DNA of 64,000 nucleotides from Gnomoniopsis sp. IMI 355080 (Eukaryota; Ascomycota; Sordariomycetes; Diaporthales; Gnomoniaceae). Shown piece after piece: positions 48,044 to 60,150 of this stretch. The position numbers and the translations under genes are program-made. Position 1 is the first letter of the stretch; each line of letters starts with the position of its first letter. The DNA is taken from positions 62,001-126,000 of the forward strand of contig JAPEVC010000004.1 in NCBI GenBank assembly GCA_027946555.1, given 5' to 3'. The notes under the pieces were generated by a model, which saw only the letters and a program-made list of their open reading frames with translations, had not been told where the DNA came from and did no database searches.

Positions 48044-50206
48044 CTATCCGATAACGACTCTTGCACCCTCCTTGCCCAAGACACCCCTTTCTTTTGGCTT
48101 GGGGCTGTTGCCTCGTCCCTTTTTCCTGCTGAGGAAACCAAAAACTCCACCCGAGCCAGCTTCGATCTTGCCACCCTCCTGAGCTTGTGCTGCGTCCGCT
48201 GGTAGAGTTGCATCTTGACGAGCAAGGTCGGACCAGCTACCACCGCCATCAAGCGTCACTGAGACGCCCCCTGTAGGGCTCTGAACAAATATATCCTTCG
48301 GACCGCCCTTGCTGCCATGTTTCGAGCTCGTGTATGAGTTTGGATACGGAGGCAATGGCCCATGTCGCCCGGAGCCACCTCTGCGTTCCTTGCTGACCTT
48401 CCCGTGACCACTCTCTGCTGATTTCGAGGGCGCCAGCGGTTGACCTGAGCGGCTCGGATAACCATTCGCTGCTTGTGACAAAGGCCGAGCATCATCGGTT
48501 GTTAGTGCCTGGCCCTGCTGTGACGCTGAAGTCCCATTCGATCCCGTGGTGCCAGCATCGTCCCCACAGGCTTCCGTGATCCTGTTCTCATAGTTAGTAC
48601 GTGAGGTGTCAGCTGTTGCCGGCTGAGTTCCAACCCACTTCCTATATGCTGCCACGGTGTAGTCAAAAGGTTTGAAGTCGGTATCGATCATGCGATACAG
48701 CTCATCCTCCCTAATCTCCTTGACGGTGGCATCGTCCTTGAGCTTTTCGCGAGGCTTTTGTCTCCGGGCCCGAGCTTCCAGCGGCGCTTCCTCCAACAAC
48801 AATTCCTCCAAATCGTAGGTCGCGTCGAAGTTCGTCTTCTCAGAAGATGGTACAAATACTGGCTCGATCTCCTTCCTCTCCAGCGCTTCGAAGTCAATGG
48901 GCCGGAAGAAGTCGTGATGGGTGAAACTCTCCCACGTATGGCCGAGCCGCTTATTTGGGTCCAAGCACAGTGCGTCTTTGATCGCATACAAGCATAAAAG
49001 AGATACTGGAGGTTGTGTAATCGGATACTTTGGATTGGCGGCCTGTATGACAGTGCTCAGAGCATTCTCCGAATTGCCCTCAAATGGTCTCTGTGATACG
49101 CATTAGCCTTCGACCCCACCCTGGATTAAGGTTTACATTGGTCTGAACCTGTCGCACGTGCATCGCTCCCGAATTGCTTCAGGTGTACGGAAAGGATACG
49201 GAATTAGGCCCGGGGGAGAGGGGCGGTTTAAACTTACTTTGTTGTAAATGCATTCGTAGAATAATACACCAAGCGACCACCAATCTGCTCGTCGATCGTA
49301 GCCCTTACCCGCGTAGACCTCAGGAGCGAGATAAGCCAGTGTACCGGACTTGCTCGACAAGACCTTTCCTGGTATGATATCGGAGGCGACGTTCTATGTT
49401 GTAGATTGTTAGACCAAGTTTGATGCGTTGGGAGGTTCCAAGGTGCTTACGAAATCGGTCAAGTGGACATGTCCATCGGCGTCCAGGAGCACGTTGTCTG
49501 GCTTAACATCGCGATGTATAATGCCCTGACCGTGTATGTATCTCAAAGCACAGCCTAGCTCAGATATCCAGAATCGCACCGCCTCTTCTGTGAAAGTCTT
49601 TCTCGAGATGTGGAAACGTAGATCGCCGCCGCTCATGAGGTCGACAACAAGATACCTGATAGGGCGTCAGCAACATGACACAGCCAAGAAACCTGTCTCA
49701 GATGGGGCGAGCACAAATCGACGTACATGTATTCGATGTCCTGGAAGCTGTACCGAAGGTTACAAATGAATGGATGGTTGACATGCTCGAGCATGCGACG
49801 CTCTCGGATAATGTTTCGTACGCTTTCTGATCGAACAACTGTTATGCAGCAACACATGGTCGTCAGTAAGCGCCTACGCAAGACCGGCTAGGGGCCAGCC
49901 CATGAGTGTCAATGGTATCACACACCTTCATCTTTGCGTATGTATTTGAGGGCGAATGAGAGACCGGTGTCTTTGCGCTCGACGATTCGAACCTTGCCAA
50001 AAGCACCTCGGCCAACGACACGCAATAAGCGGAAGTGGTTTAGATTGACTGATTTCGCAAAGGGATCTTGTCAGTGACTGATTGTATGAAGAGTCCACGC
50101 TGATGCGACAAAAAGACACATCTAAGGTGAGAATAGGGGGCCGGAGTGGACTTTAGTCGGTACCTTCGCCGTCGAATTCGACGGGTTTGCCCTGGCTATT
50201 ACCCAT
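48044..50206 (-). CDS. AGC-group Ser/Thr kinase, YANK (STK32) type
   Basis: Six exons (50164-50206, 49926-50048, 49727-49838, 49451-49655, 49238-49393, 48044-49090) give 561 aa. The N-terminus MGNSQGK fits N-myristoylation. The kinase domain shows the glycine loop GRGAFGKV (27-34), catalytic Lys49 (FALKYIRK), HRDVKPDN (140-147), and DFN instead of DFG at 160-162, a hallmark of the YANK family. It continues with GTLAYLAPEVY and RADWWSLGVLFYE. The DFN motif falls on an exon boundary (intron after Phe161). Beyond the kinase domain is an AGC-type tail (HDFFRPIDFEALERKEIEP), then about 200 low-complexity, Gly/Ser-rich residues with a basic end (GFLSRKKGRGNS). Fungal YANK substrates are not known to me. 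Confidence 0.93.
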
Positions 50207-53200
50207 TGGAGCGACCGGCCCGGCTGTCGATCTCTGCGACCATTCGACTCGAGGTCAGACTCGAATAAATAAATGCCCTTGATGAAGCCAGCGCGATATC
50301 GAATTCGATAGGAACAAGCACAATAGGTGGGTTAAGGTCGAGGAGGCGGGGTGGTGATCGAGGCTGCGGGACTTGGGTGGAGGACCCGGCTTGACGGTGG
50401 ACAAAGACGGGTGCCGCCCGGAGGGCTGAAGTTGGAGACGAGCTTGGGATGGAGACAAACCCAGGTTTAGGAACTTGGCCCAAGGTGATGCTCAAGGGAG
50501 ATGTCGGTAGAGAAGCGAGGCCGATGTTCGGATTCGAGGCCCAATGTTTGCGAGTCTTGAATGTCGGTATGGTGTGGCAAGTGTGGTAGAGTGAGAATGC
50601 AGATTAGAGAGGGTATCCGTACAAGGGTGCAGGCTCCTAGAGACAAGACAGTCGGGAGCTAACAGCACACAAGCACCGGCAGGCGACAAAGGGTAGGTCA
50701 AGCCGTCTGAGCGAGGTATGCAATCAATCCCTCGCAAGATTAGGTTGATAACAAGCAAGCTAGAACCTGTGTATCTCGTGGTGGATGCAGTTGGTCAAGC
50801 CAAATGTACAGGTTGCAACCTGGACAGATGGGAAGAGAGAGGCAGGAATCGGAGTCGGGTGGTTGATCTGCGGAGCGTGAGCGAGCGAAAGGTTGAAAGG
50901 AGTGGCGGAACGATTCAGGGACAAGCAGCTTGCAGCAGGTGAGAAACGAATGCGCTCTCCCAGAGTCTGCGCTGCGGGCTGATCTATCGTGGAGTGGGTT
51001 TTGCAGGTGCAGTACGACAGGGATGTGGCCTCGGGGCGCTCCCAAGCGGCCAGGGCAGGATTGCGGCGTACATCTGTACAGTACCTGGGTACCTGGGCAG
51101 GTAGGCTAGGTACTACTGCTTCAGTACTAAGTAGGTAGGGAAGCACGGTCAGAACGATAAGAATAAGATGCAGGAGGTTCCTTCGCAGCTGATGTGTTCT
51201 GTTTACAGATCATAATTTCACCGAGGGAATCCCCCAGAATCCCTTGCAATTCTGGAATACACCCGCCCACGCAACCCCGCGGCGTTGGCTGCGTGTTTGC
51301 ATCTGCCCGGTCATTTGTCTCACATGAAGCAAAAATGGTCCAACGTTGTGAAGCGGCAAGCTGCGATGCTTGCCTTGTTGCCCGTGAGTTGAGGTTGCTT
51401 CAGGTGCTGGCCCCGACTCCTCCTAGTGCTATTCCCTGTACCCAGGCAGGCAGGTCTCTGTGGTTCTACGGTAGATCTACCCAGCAACCTTACCCTGGTA
51501 AACGCCCCCCAGGGCTGCATGTTCAGGGGAAGACATGTCTGGAGTCTGCTGCTACATAGTATTTCAGCAATTCCTGACAAGTCATCGATTTGCGTTTGGA
51601 CAGCTATTTGTAGGTATACATGAGATCCTCCAGATCGCACCATGCGGAACCAACAGGCGATAACAAGACAAGACAGGACACAGTTCGGACAATTGTCTCA
51701 TTTGGAACATGAGTAAGATGGAGGGATGCGTAAATGGGTCTTTCGCCGATGCCACTACTGTGTACCAGCCCAGTATCCGCAAGACCAAGTGCAACAGCAG
51801 ATTGCTTGGAACTGGAACATAGTCGCGTGGGCGTAAATCCCAGCTGAGGTCGCGCAGATCCTCACTGCTCATCATTCTTCCCGCCGAGTTCATGTCAAAG
51901 TCGCATCGCTTCCGGTCCGAGTCGTGCTTGCAATTTGACTTGACATGCCTAGTATACCATGCACAGTCTTTACCATTGGCACGGTTGGTTGTATTATACC
52001 AAAGTAACAGTCACGAATCCTTGTGAGCGACAGGAAGAAGCCCACTGTCGAACACGCACCGTTTTAGTCTCCACCACTTCCAGCTATGACATGTCATGTT
52101 GTTCCCGAATACCACGTACTATGTATAGATCTATATATTTCCAATTGTTACATTTTGACTGCTCAGTATTCCACGTACACTGTAATTTCCCACGTGTCTT
52201 TGTTTTGCTCCATAGCCTCACCATGCCATGTAGAAAGCAGTGTCGCTTTTCCCCCTGGCACACACAGAGTTGGGCAAGCACGTCTCACTAAAAAATTTAC
52301 CCGCAACACTGCGAACACTAGGTACGACGACAGAGAACCAAGAAAACGGACATCCTATCGTCGTTGCTAGACACAGTTACTATGCTGGGCCCCTTTGCTG
52401 TCCCAGTAACCCTGTTGACCCTCTCATCCGTTCCTCTCAAAAGAAAGAAAAAGACAGAAAATATACATCACGTCACATGCAGCTGGGAGCTTTAGGGTGC
52501 CCCTTGATTTGTCGATATTTGCTTCTGGCAATTTTTTCTAGAAACCTTCTAGCCTTCGTTACTCCCACTATAGCTGCGCCACAACTAGCGGGCTCTGCCG
52601 AACCTTGGTTCTTTCTAGTATCTACCAAAAAAGGCAAAAAAGAGGCCCCCGAGCCACCAACGGTTAAAGCCAAAACATCCTCCAACTTAGCTGGACGGGA
52701 CTGCTCTAACACCTCTTCGGTCTCAACTCCGGGCGCCACTGCCTCGGCCTTGCTAAATAAAGAATTCGTATCTCAGATCTGGGATTATCATTCTTCCCGT
52801 TGATTGTATCACTGGGCTGATTCCACACTCCTGTGTTTAAATATTTAGAGGGGTAAAAACCTCTTCTTGTGCGACGCTTGCTCCACGATCACCAGAGAAA
52901 GAAAACGCAAATCGCTTAATTGAGGCTGAACGGAATCAACGCTCCGCAACGTTGTGGAGAGGACAGGAAAAAAGAGGAGCCTTGCCCTGTTTTGCCCGCC
53001 GTCCGCAAAGGATAAGCAACCAATTTCCTTCTGCCGTAATCAGAGCACCATGCTGCAAAGCAAGGGGGGGCGCGTTGCATCATGCTTATTTTCAGCTGTG
53101 CTTTGCCTAGCAGCCTAGCAGCCTAGGTACCTACCTAGCCTATGCAACTCGGCACGAGACTCCCACGTGGGCTTTTAATGTACTGTACATATCTTACATA

Positions 53201-55801
53201 CGATGTAGAGCCCAATCCCCCGACCCGCCCATTGAGCGGCCTTGGGCTCCCCGGGCTCAACGCTGCGCGCGCGGTCAAGCCGCCCGCAAGAAGCACATGC
53301 ACAATTACCGACCCCTTCCCTTCTTCCCGAAGACACATCAAATTTACGAAGAACCCCGGAAAATGGGGAGAGTACGGACCAGTGCAGGCGGTAAACGAGA
53401 GCCGTCGTCCCCGATGCATGGGGTGGTAAGATGATATATGATGGGGAAACGACGTATATAACTTAGCTAGGTAATTAGTGGGCTTACTATAAGAAGGTAG
53501 GTAAGCATGAAAAACGTCAGTCTTCTGGGTCTGGAACCCCAGTTGTGCGCATTCGCTTCGCCTTGTAGCGCATCGCCTGCCCCCGGGGTCGCAGAAGGCG
53601 ACTGAAACAAAAAGAAGAGCAGGGCGTAGGATGTGGCGCGTCTGCCCAGTGCGTTCGGACTCGTGTGCTGTGACAATACATTGAACATGGTGGATGGCTG
53701 AACGGATGAGCTAAAGAGACTAGCTTGTCTTGTCGCGAGGTGACAGCTCGTGCGCAAATCACACCGCGGTATCCTCGCTCTGCCAGCCTGTGGAAGGGCA
53801 CCGCGTCCTCGGCGATTTTGTCGAATACTATCAAATCCGATAGGTCCTGTAGCGTTGGACCATGATCAGAGACGTTGTACTTCACCAGGCAGGCCAGGAA
53901 AGACCAACGCATTGGGGGCCAACTAATGGTACAGAAATCAACTCCATGTTGTGCTCGGTGATAGGGCTGCGGCACTTGACAGAACCCCGGTTTTTTGACA
54001 GAGCAGGCATGGTGGGAGTGTTTGATGATGCACGCAACGGATTGGTGAAGACCAGGATCTTGCATACGTAGGTATTGAGGTATCTCTCGCCTATCACTCG
54101 TTTCACCTATCATATGTTCATGTGAAAAAGTAGTGAGGAGTGAAATGTTGTCACACCTGCTTGCGCCTGTTTCCCTTCCGGTAATTTTGGTCAAGTTCAG
54201 ATATAACCCCTACTGTCGCACGGCCTAGTATGTGGCGTAGACGTCGTCCCTGTGGATTTGAACTCTTCTGTGCTCCGACTGGCTCGCACGCGGTGCGACA
54301 TACCAATCTGGGCTGTCTGGGGATAAGACGTCTGATGAGCGTCAGCATACTCTGGTGCTTCTTCAGATCCATGTCATTATACAGCTCGCTTGGAGTTATA
54401 TAGCTGTCATTGTCTTCCCTGTGATCGAGTGTAAGCTGGATGTTCACGAGATCTACCAAAAGGAGGTCTAGCAACCTCGATCACGCGAGGAGTCTCCTTA
54501 TTCCGACATAACGCAGGGATTTGTGTGGGTCACCACCAACTAACATGCTTCCCGGAGAATATATGAAGCCTTGGTGACATGCAACAAGCCTTGACTGAGT
54601 ATTCTCGCAATGATCCTGCATACAAATGAGATGCAAGAATACATCAAAATCATGCACTGTCGCCACAATGAAGCTATGGGTTCTCGGTCTACCCGAGCAC
54701 CAATTCTAGTCTTTGCGAAAGCTTTCAGATACAGAGCATCCCGAGCCGTCTGGTATTGAAAGTGATGGCCGGCGATCGACGCTGCCGTACGACCACCGAT
54801 CCGCAGTATCGAGAACCTTGCTACCAGTGGCGTATTCGTACCTTCAGCGACACGCACACTGGCACACAAAGCACACAATTGCTAGGGTCAGTCACATGCA
54901 GAGCCACGTCGCCAATGGAGCCCTCGATATACCTCTCCATCGAAAACACATCATTCTCCACTCACGTTGATTGATATGACAACGCGCCATCCACAGCTAG
55001 CATTGTGAGTTGGATGCCTTGCGCAAGGTCACACGCTGGCAAGTGGTCTATCCCGCTATAACCGAAGCTCTGCGATCATCGACCCTCATTCCGTTGCGTC
55101 GAGTTGTGGTACCGACCGATGAATCCGAGTTTGGCGGGCGTTGATGCATGGGCAACACATCGTCGACGAACAAGGGTCCCGTAATGATACGAGTATAACA
55201 CTCACGTCCCAATTGCGTCATGTCCCGAAGCAATGTTATGGTTAGGACAGGCAGAGACCTAGGAAGAAGGCAATGAACTTCACCGTGGGCTCTGGCACAC
55301 GTCAAGCGCGAGATCGATCTGCGTCTCAAGTCGGAGTCAAGGCGTGAAATAGTGCGCGCGGAGATTTCCGAGACTTCATGAAAGCAGTAGAACCAGGCAC
55401 CGTGGATCTCGAGAAAGGTAAGGGTCGTGGGTGTTGTGTCCTGCCTTTCCTCACGTACCCCCGCAGGTTCTCTTCTGATGGCTGGGCAACCTCCGAGGGC
55501 TCTTCTATCGTCTCCTTGTCGATTAGAACAGACGAGGTCTCCGTCTAGATTTCGACTCTCCTTCTCTCGGACAAGCCCCAATGCAGCATCGTCCTTAGCA
55601 TGTGAAAGAACTCTTGTCGACGAAGACGCCAGGAGTATGTCAAGTATAGGCAGTGACCAGCCCCGAACAATCGTCTTTTGTTGGCCTTTGGAGCCAAGGC
55701 TCTTAATAGCTGCAGCGCAGCTATTGTTGACTTGGACACAGGCAATCCAGCGAGCCTGACGACGAGGGGGACAAGCGATAACACCCAGTTCGTGAGTGTA
55801 C
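50207..55801. other. 5.6 kb gene-poor stretch between kinase and STN1
   Basis: No known protein family is visible on either strand. The left 900 bp are probably the kinase promoter and leader. Short motifs of TAGGTA/TACCTA type cluster at 51075-51140 and 53124-53138. Some minus-strand frames between 53517 and 55581 look protein-like in places (for example 53517-54194 and 55048-55581) but join into nothing recognisable. They could be a lineage-specific or decayed gene. Confidence 0.4.
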
Positions 55802-56458
55802 CTATTTCCGTCTCTCCGCTTCCTTGCGACACCTTCTAACCTCCTTATCCGTCAACTTCCACGGTCTCTCGAGGACATCCCGCCTGAATTTCTGGGTCTT
55901 TTCCCAAAAGGCGACCTCCTGTTCCGTGGAGCGCAAGATAGTCGCCTTGAGAATCTTGATCTGCTTGTTGCCTCTGAACAGTGACAAGCCACCCTTGACG
56001 TCGATGATAGAGCCTACGTCGACCTCTTCGGGGACTACGCTTCTCGGTGCAGATGTTGCCAAGCCGGCCTTGGTGTTGGACATGGAGTCCAGCTTGGCGA
56101 CAGCAACAGCGGCAGTCAGAGCAGCATCGGCCCTGGGAACATCAACTAAGCACTCAATGCACGCGCCGCTGCTGTCGTCGACGGTGTAGATGCGACGGCC
56201 GGGATACTCGTCGACAGCAACGACAATGCCTGCTATGCGGACCCATTGAATAGGATGGTTGAGGTGGAAGAACAGGTTTTGGCCGTGGAAGCCTGAGTGG
56301 GTGGTAAGGGCGTCGATGTCGGAGGCGAGCAAGTGAGGGTAGGTATTGACGGTGGGCGACAGTTTGAAACAGTGCTGGGGATAGAGGGGCAGGCCGTCGA
56401 TCTCGTCTACTGTCTCTGCTGATTGTTTCTTTTGTTTCCTTTTCGGTCCAGTGGCCAT
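55802..56458 (-). CDS. STN1: Telomere-capping protein Stn1 (CST complex)
   Basis: Stn1 is the OB-fold subunit of the CST complex that protects chromosome ends and helps fill in the C-strand. A single exon gives 218 aa, close to the small Stn1 of filamentous fungi. After a basic start (GPKRKQKKQSAE) come PLYPQHCFKLSPTVNTY, then FHLNHPIQWVRIAGIVVAVD and RRIYTVDDSSGACIECLVDV, the canonical Stn1 OB-fold strands. An insert at about 120-150 precedes VDVGSIIDVKGGLSLFRGNK and IKILKATILRSTEQEVAFW. It ends in a basic helix (TDKEVRRCRKEAERRK). The C-terminal winged-helix part found in larger Stn1 proteins is absent. It is divergent from the Ca2+/H+ exchanger. Confidence 0.92.
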   Translation of the reverse strand: MATGPKRKQKKQSAETVDEIDGLPLYPQHCFKLSPTVNTYPHLLASDIDALTTHSGFHGQNLFFHLNHPIQWVRIAGIVVAVDEYPGRRIYTVDDSSGACIECLVDVPRADAALTAAVAVAKLDSMSNTKAGLATSAPRSVVPEEVDVGSIIDVKGGLSLFRGNKQIKILKATILRSTEQEVAFWEKTQKFRRDVLERPWKLTDKEVRRCRKEAERRK

Positions 56459-58159
56459 GGTGAGGCGTGCTCGGGAGAAACGGGTTCGTGGTTATGGGTC
56501 GAGTGACTCGCGCATCTGCGACATGTAGTCCAGCTCATTAGCTGGTACATGGTGCTATTCTTGTGCACCTACGGTTGTGGTGTCACACCCGCATGCAGTG
56601 CGGTTGCGAGATCTGAAAACGTCTGAAGGTGAGGAGCCAGAAGGCATGTCACACGTCTTACCCGCGATGGCACTTATCGATAAGCCATGCGGCCTAACGA
56701 GAGACCTGCTACGTACTGATACTGCCGGCAATCAGGATATTTCACGTAAAACCCACTCGATATCTCTGCTAGTGCCATGGTGTCAGTTCAAAATTGAGGC
56801 CGCCCATGCAGCCAAGTCTCTGTAGAACCCAAAGTCCAAGTGCTTGAATCTCCGACGCGGCCCATCGACCAATCTGACGTGGAGATGACCTTTCCCCCCT
56901 GGTCTCCTGGGCAGTCTGGGCATTGTTGGTACTGTGGAACTTTGAGTACTACCATAGTACTATGGCATGGCTAAGATGCCACAGAGGTGCAGCGTAGGCC
57001 GCGTACTACCCATAAGCAAGTATGAGATGCCAAGAGGCGCCAGTTCGAGAGCCGGACTCTTCAGCTCAAACAACCGTTGATGGTTGTTTCATTGAAAGAG
57101 GAAACTATTAGATAAAGCAGCAATTCCAGCTTTCGGGAACCATCGTGTTTATTTTCCTACTGTTTTTTTATTACCTGTGCCTGGTCCGAAGGTGAAGTAC
57201 TTCCGTACAAGGGCGGACCGTCCATGTACAGAGTACCTGAGTACCAACCTAGTACTGTTATCTGCTCTAGCAGCCGCTGAGCTGTCCGAGCAGGGATTCG
57301 TCACCAAAACGAGGTCGCAATTGACGTGTAACCTCGATCCTCACAGCAATTGTGTCCATCTTCACTTTTACACATCTGGTTGTGTCCACGCCGGGTTTTA
57401 TACTTTACATTACCGCTCTGGGCGCCAATTCACAAAGAATAGCGGTCTGCTCTCTGTCTCTCTTCTGCGCGCATTGGGATCATCCGCCATTCTGTCACGC
57501 CTCCAGAAACTTTCGTATCTACCTACCTACCTAACTAGGTACTCACCACCTGGGCATTTTCGAGCTTTGACAGGACTCCAAACATCGTCATCGTTGTACA
57601 AAGCCAACCCCCCGGGATAGCCAAGACACAGACGAGCTGCAGAGATCCCAACATTACCTCCTGGTTCCACTCATCTGCCTCCAGCCACGTGCGCACCAGA
57701 TCGTTGTTACTTCACTTCGCATCACTGGCCATAGTGCATATTGCTATTGCTTCACAGCCACTGTGCTCTTGGATCTTGAGCCAAGCAAGCTATCGAGCAG
57801 CAATTAACCTCCCTCCCCCACACCCCCCTTCGCCGTCGCACGCCGTCGACACAAGCTTGCATCCACGCATTAGGCCCGACTCGTCGTTAGCGCACTACAT
57901 CAGCATCCCGCAACCCGTCAGCCCGTGAACGTCAAAGTGAAATTTCCCATCCTATCCCGCTCTTGAGGCTGTACCTGCCCTACCAGAGTCGACGAGTCAC
58001 TCTCCAACCTCCAGCTGCGATATCAAGCCTTGACTCTTGATAACATCCGGCTTGGCGCGTATTAGGATCAACCTAGCACTCCTGTTCGGCCCCAACTCGT
58101 CTTCGCCTTGCTCTTCGTACACCACTGAGAGGACGACTCAACCGCTCTCCAGTACAAGT
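56459..58159. promoter_or_regulatory. Divergent spacer STN1/Ca2+ exchanger
   Basis: These 1.7 kb include a perfect 14-bp palindrome CCATAGTACTATGG at 56952-56965 and a CTAC tetranucleotide run at 57519-57541. From about 57600 the plus strand is pyrimidine-rich, as in long fungal 5' leaders, and leads into the exchanger gene. The open frames at 57177-57620 and 57689-57928 have no family resemblance. Confidence 0.45.
56952..56965. repeat. Perfect 14-bp palindrome
   Basis: CCATAGTACTATGG equals its own reverse complement. It sits about 500 bp upstream of STN1 and 1.2 kb upstream of the exchanger start. Its role is unknown. Confidence 0.7.
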
Positions 58160-60150
58160 ATGGTTGGTGAGTTATCCTACCCAAGCCTTCCATCCGCCTC
58201 CTCTTTGCACAGCCCTGCTGCAACGTCCACACACCCTTTATCATTACCGTTGCACACCCTCTTCTTTTTGTGTCTTAACCTCTTCCGGACTTCTCATTCG
58301 TCTGCACCATGCTGCTCTTAGCCTGACCTGCTTTGCCCTCTCCTCTGCTTGTCATTGTCAATATCAGCCCAATTTCTCCTACTCGCAATCATTGAGCCCA
58401 TGTCCGGCAGTGCTCCGTGATCTCCTCTTCCTCGCCGAATCTATTTGGGAAGAGGTCACGGCGCACTCACAGACACAGCGTCTGGGAGGCTGAGGCTAAC
58501 CAACGGCCATGCGCCCGGTCGCGATACAGCAACACGAAACTTTCGAGACAGAGTCAGAACAGTCATGCGGACCGCTGCCGCATTCAGGCCCGAAGGGTCG
58601 GCCCATGGAGGGCCCAGTGAGACGACCCCTCTAATCAACGGCGGCGCCGCGCCGGATCACCACGACCACTTCTGGCGCCATGTGTTCCTTAATTCCAAGA
58701 CGACTCCCGGCATGGACAGCCATAACCCATTCGTGAGCTGGCCGGTGCACGTTTTCAACGTCTTCAAGATCACTTTATACAGTAGTACGTCCCTCTTTCA
58801 TGCTCAGCCTCGTCTCACAAGGCTGTAGCTATACATCCACATAATTCGTAAATAGTGTGCTGACCATTGTTTCAGGTTATGTGAATGTGCTACTTGTCTT
58901 CGTACCGCTTGGTCTTATCGCTGGCGCGCTCGAATGGGGTGCCGTAGCTGTCTTCACCCTCAACTTCTTCGCTATCATCCCCTTGGCTTCTATCCTTTCT
59001 TTTGCGACAGAGGAAATCTCCGTCAAGCTGGGCGAGACTCTTGGTGGTCTACTCAACGCCACTTTCGGAAATGCTGTCGAACTCATTGTATGCAACCATC
59101 GTGGCCATGTGGCAGCCCGTTTTAGCTAATGGTAATACAGGTTAGCATTATCGCTCTTCAAAATGATCAGATCGAAGTTGTCAAGTCGTCCATGCTGGGC
59201 TCTATCCTGTCCAACCTGCTGCTGGTTCTGGGCATGTGCTTCTTCCTGGGTGGCATCACCAACATGACCGATGAGCGCGGCCGTGGCACAGAGCAGATTT
59301 TTGCCTCTGGTACCGCACAAACCGCCTGCTCCCTCATGACCCTTTCGACAGCATCAATGGTCATTCCCGCTACGCTCGCCATGGTGATTGAAAGGGGTCC
59401 TAACCCGAGCTCTTCCAAAGAGAGTATCTTGGTACTGTCGCGAGGCACCGCAATCATCCTGCTGCTTCTCTACGTTCTCTACTTGTACTTTCAACTCCGA
59501 ACGCATAAGAACCTGTTCAATCCCGAAGTACCCGACGACGAAGAAGAGGGCCAAGAAGACGGGGATGACGCCTCAATGAGTGCCTGGTCGGCTGCTGCGG
59601 TCCTCGTTGGCGTAACTGTCGTCATCTCGCTCTGCGCCGATTACCTTGTGGATAGCATTGACGCCATTGTCGCCACGGGAGCTATTAGCAAGAACTTCAT
59701 CGGCCTCATTCTCATACCAATTGTCGGAAATGCTGCAGAGCATGTTACCGCATGCGTCGTGGCCATCCGCAACAAGATGGATCTGGCCATGGGCGTCGCC
59801 GTCGGATCGAGCGTGCAAATTGCCTTGCTGGTCACACCCTTCCTCGTGCTTCTTGGCTGGGCAATGGGGAAGGAGATGGATCTCCAATTCGAAACTTGTA
59901 AGTGTAATCCCTTGCATCAAACGCAGAGTTTATGTATTTGTGCTAACACATCACCGCAGTCGAGACCGTCTCCTTCTTCATTTCGGTCCTCGTGGTCACG
60001 TATACCATCCTGGACGGCAAATCGAACTACCTCGAAGGCGCTATGCTGTTCGGCCTCTATGTTATCATTGCAGTCGCATTCTACGCCATGCCCAGCGATG
60101 CGCTAGACGGTCCGGGCGAAGCTGTCCTTACAATGCTGCGATTGAAGTAG
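58160..60150 (+). CDS. VCX1: Vacuolar Ca2+/H+ exchanger (VCX/CAX family)
   Basis: The protein uses the proton gradient to load Ca2+ into the vacuole. The model has five exons: 58160-58166, 58473-58784, 58876-59087, 59141-59897 and 59960-60150, for 492 aa. Exons 2-5 are firm. Exon 1 (ATG GTT G, then GTGAGT) is inferred from a good donor and a phase-matching CAG acceptor. An alternative start is the internal ATG at 58564. The family's two alpha repeats carry GNAVELI (171-177) and GNAAEHVT (373-380). Eleven or so hydrophobic segments are split by an acidic loop (DDEEEGQEDGDD, 309-320). Three of the conserved-core introns are 53-91 nt. The gene is convergent with the P5C reductase gene. Confidence 0.92.

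Noticed and set aside
52240..52803. 187-codon open frame, plus strand
   Set aside because: No ATG-consistent start context, no family resemblance and no splice continuation.
53517..54194. 225-codon open frame, minus strand
   Set aside because: Parts look protein-like, but no known domain emerges and neighbouring frames do not join at good splice sites. Kept only as part of the gene-poor finding.
57689..57928. 79-codon frame with a signal-peptide-like start
   Set aside because: It lies in a pyrimidine-rich leader region before the exchanger gene and turns into Pro/Ser/His-rich sequence without cysteines or a domain.
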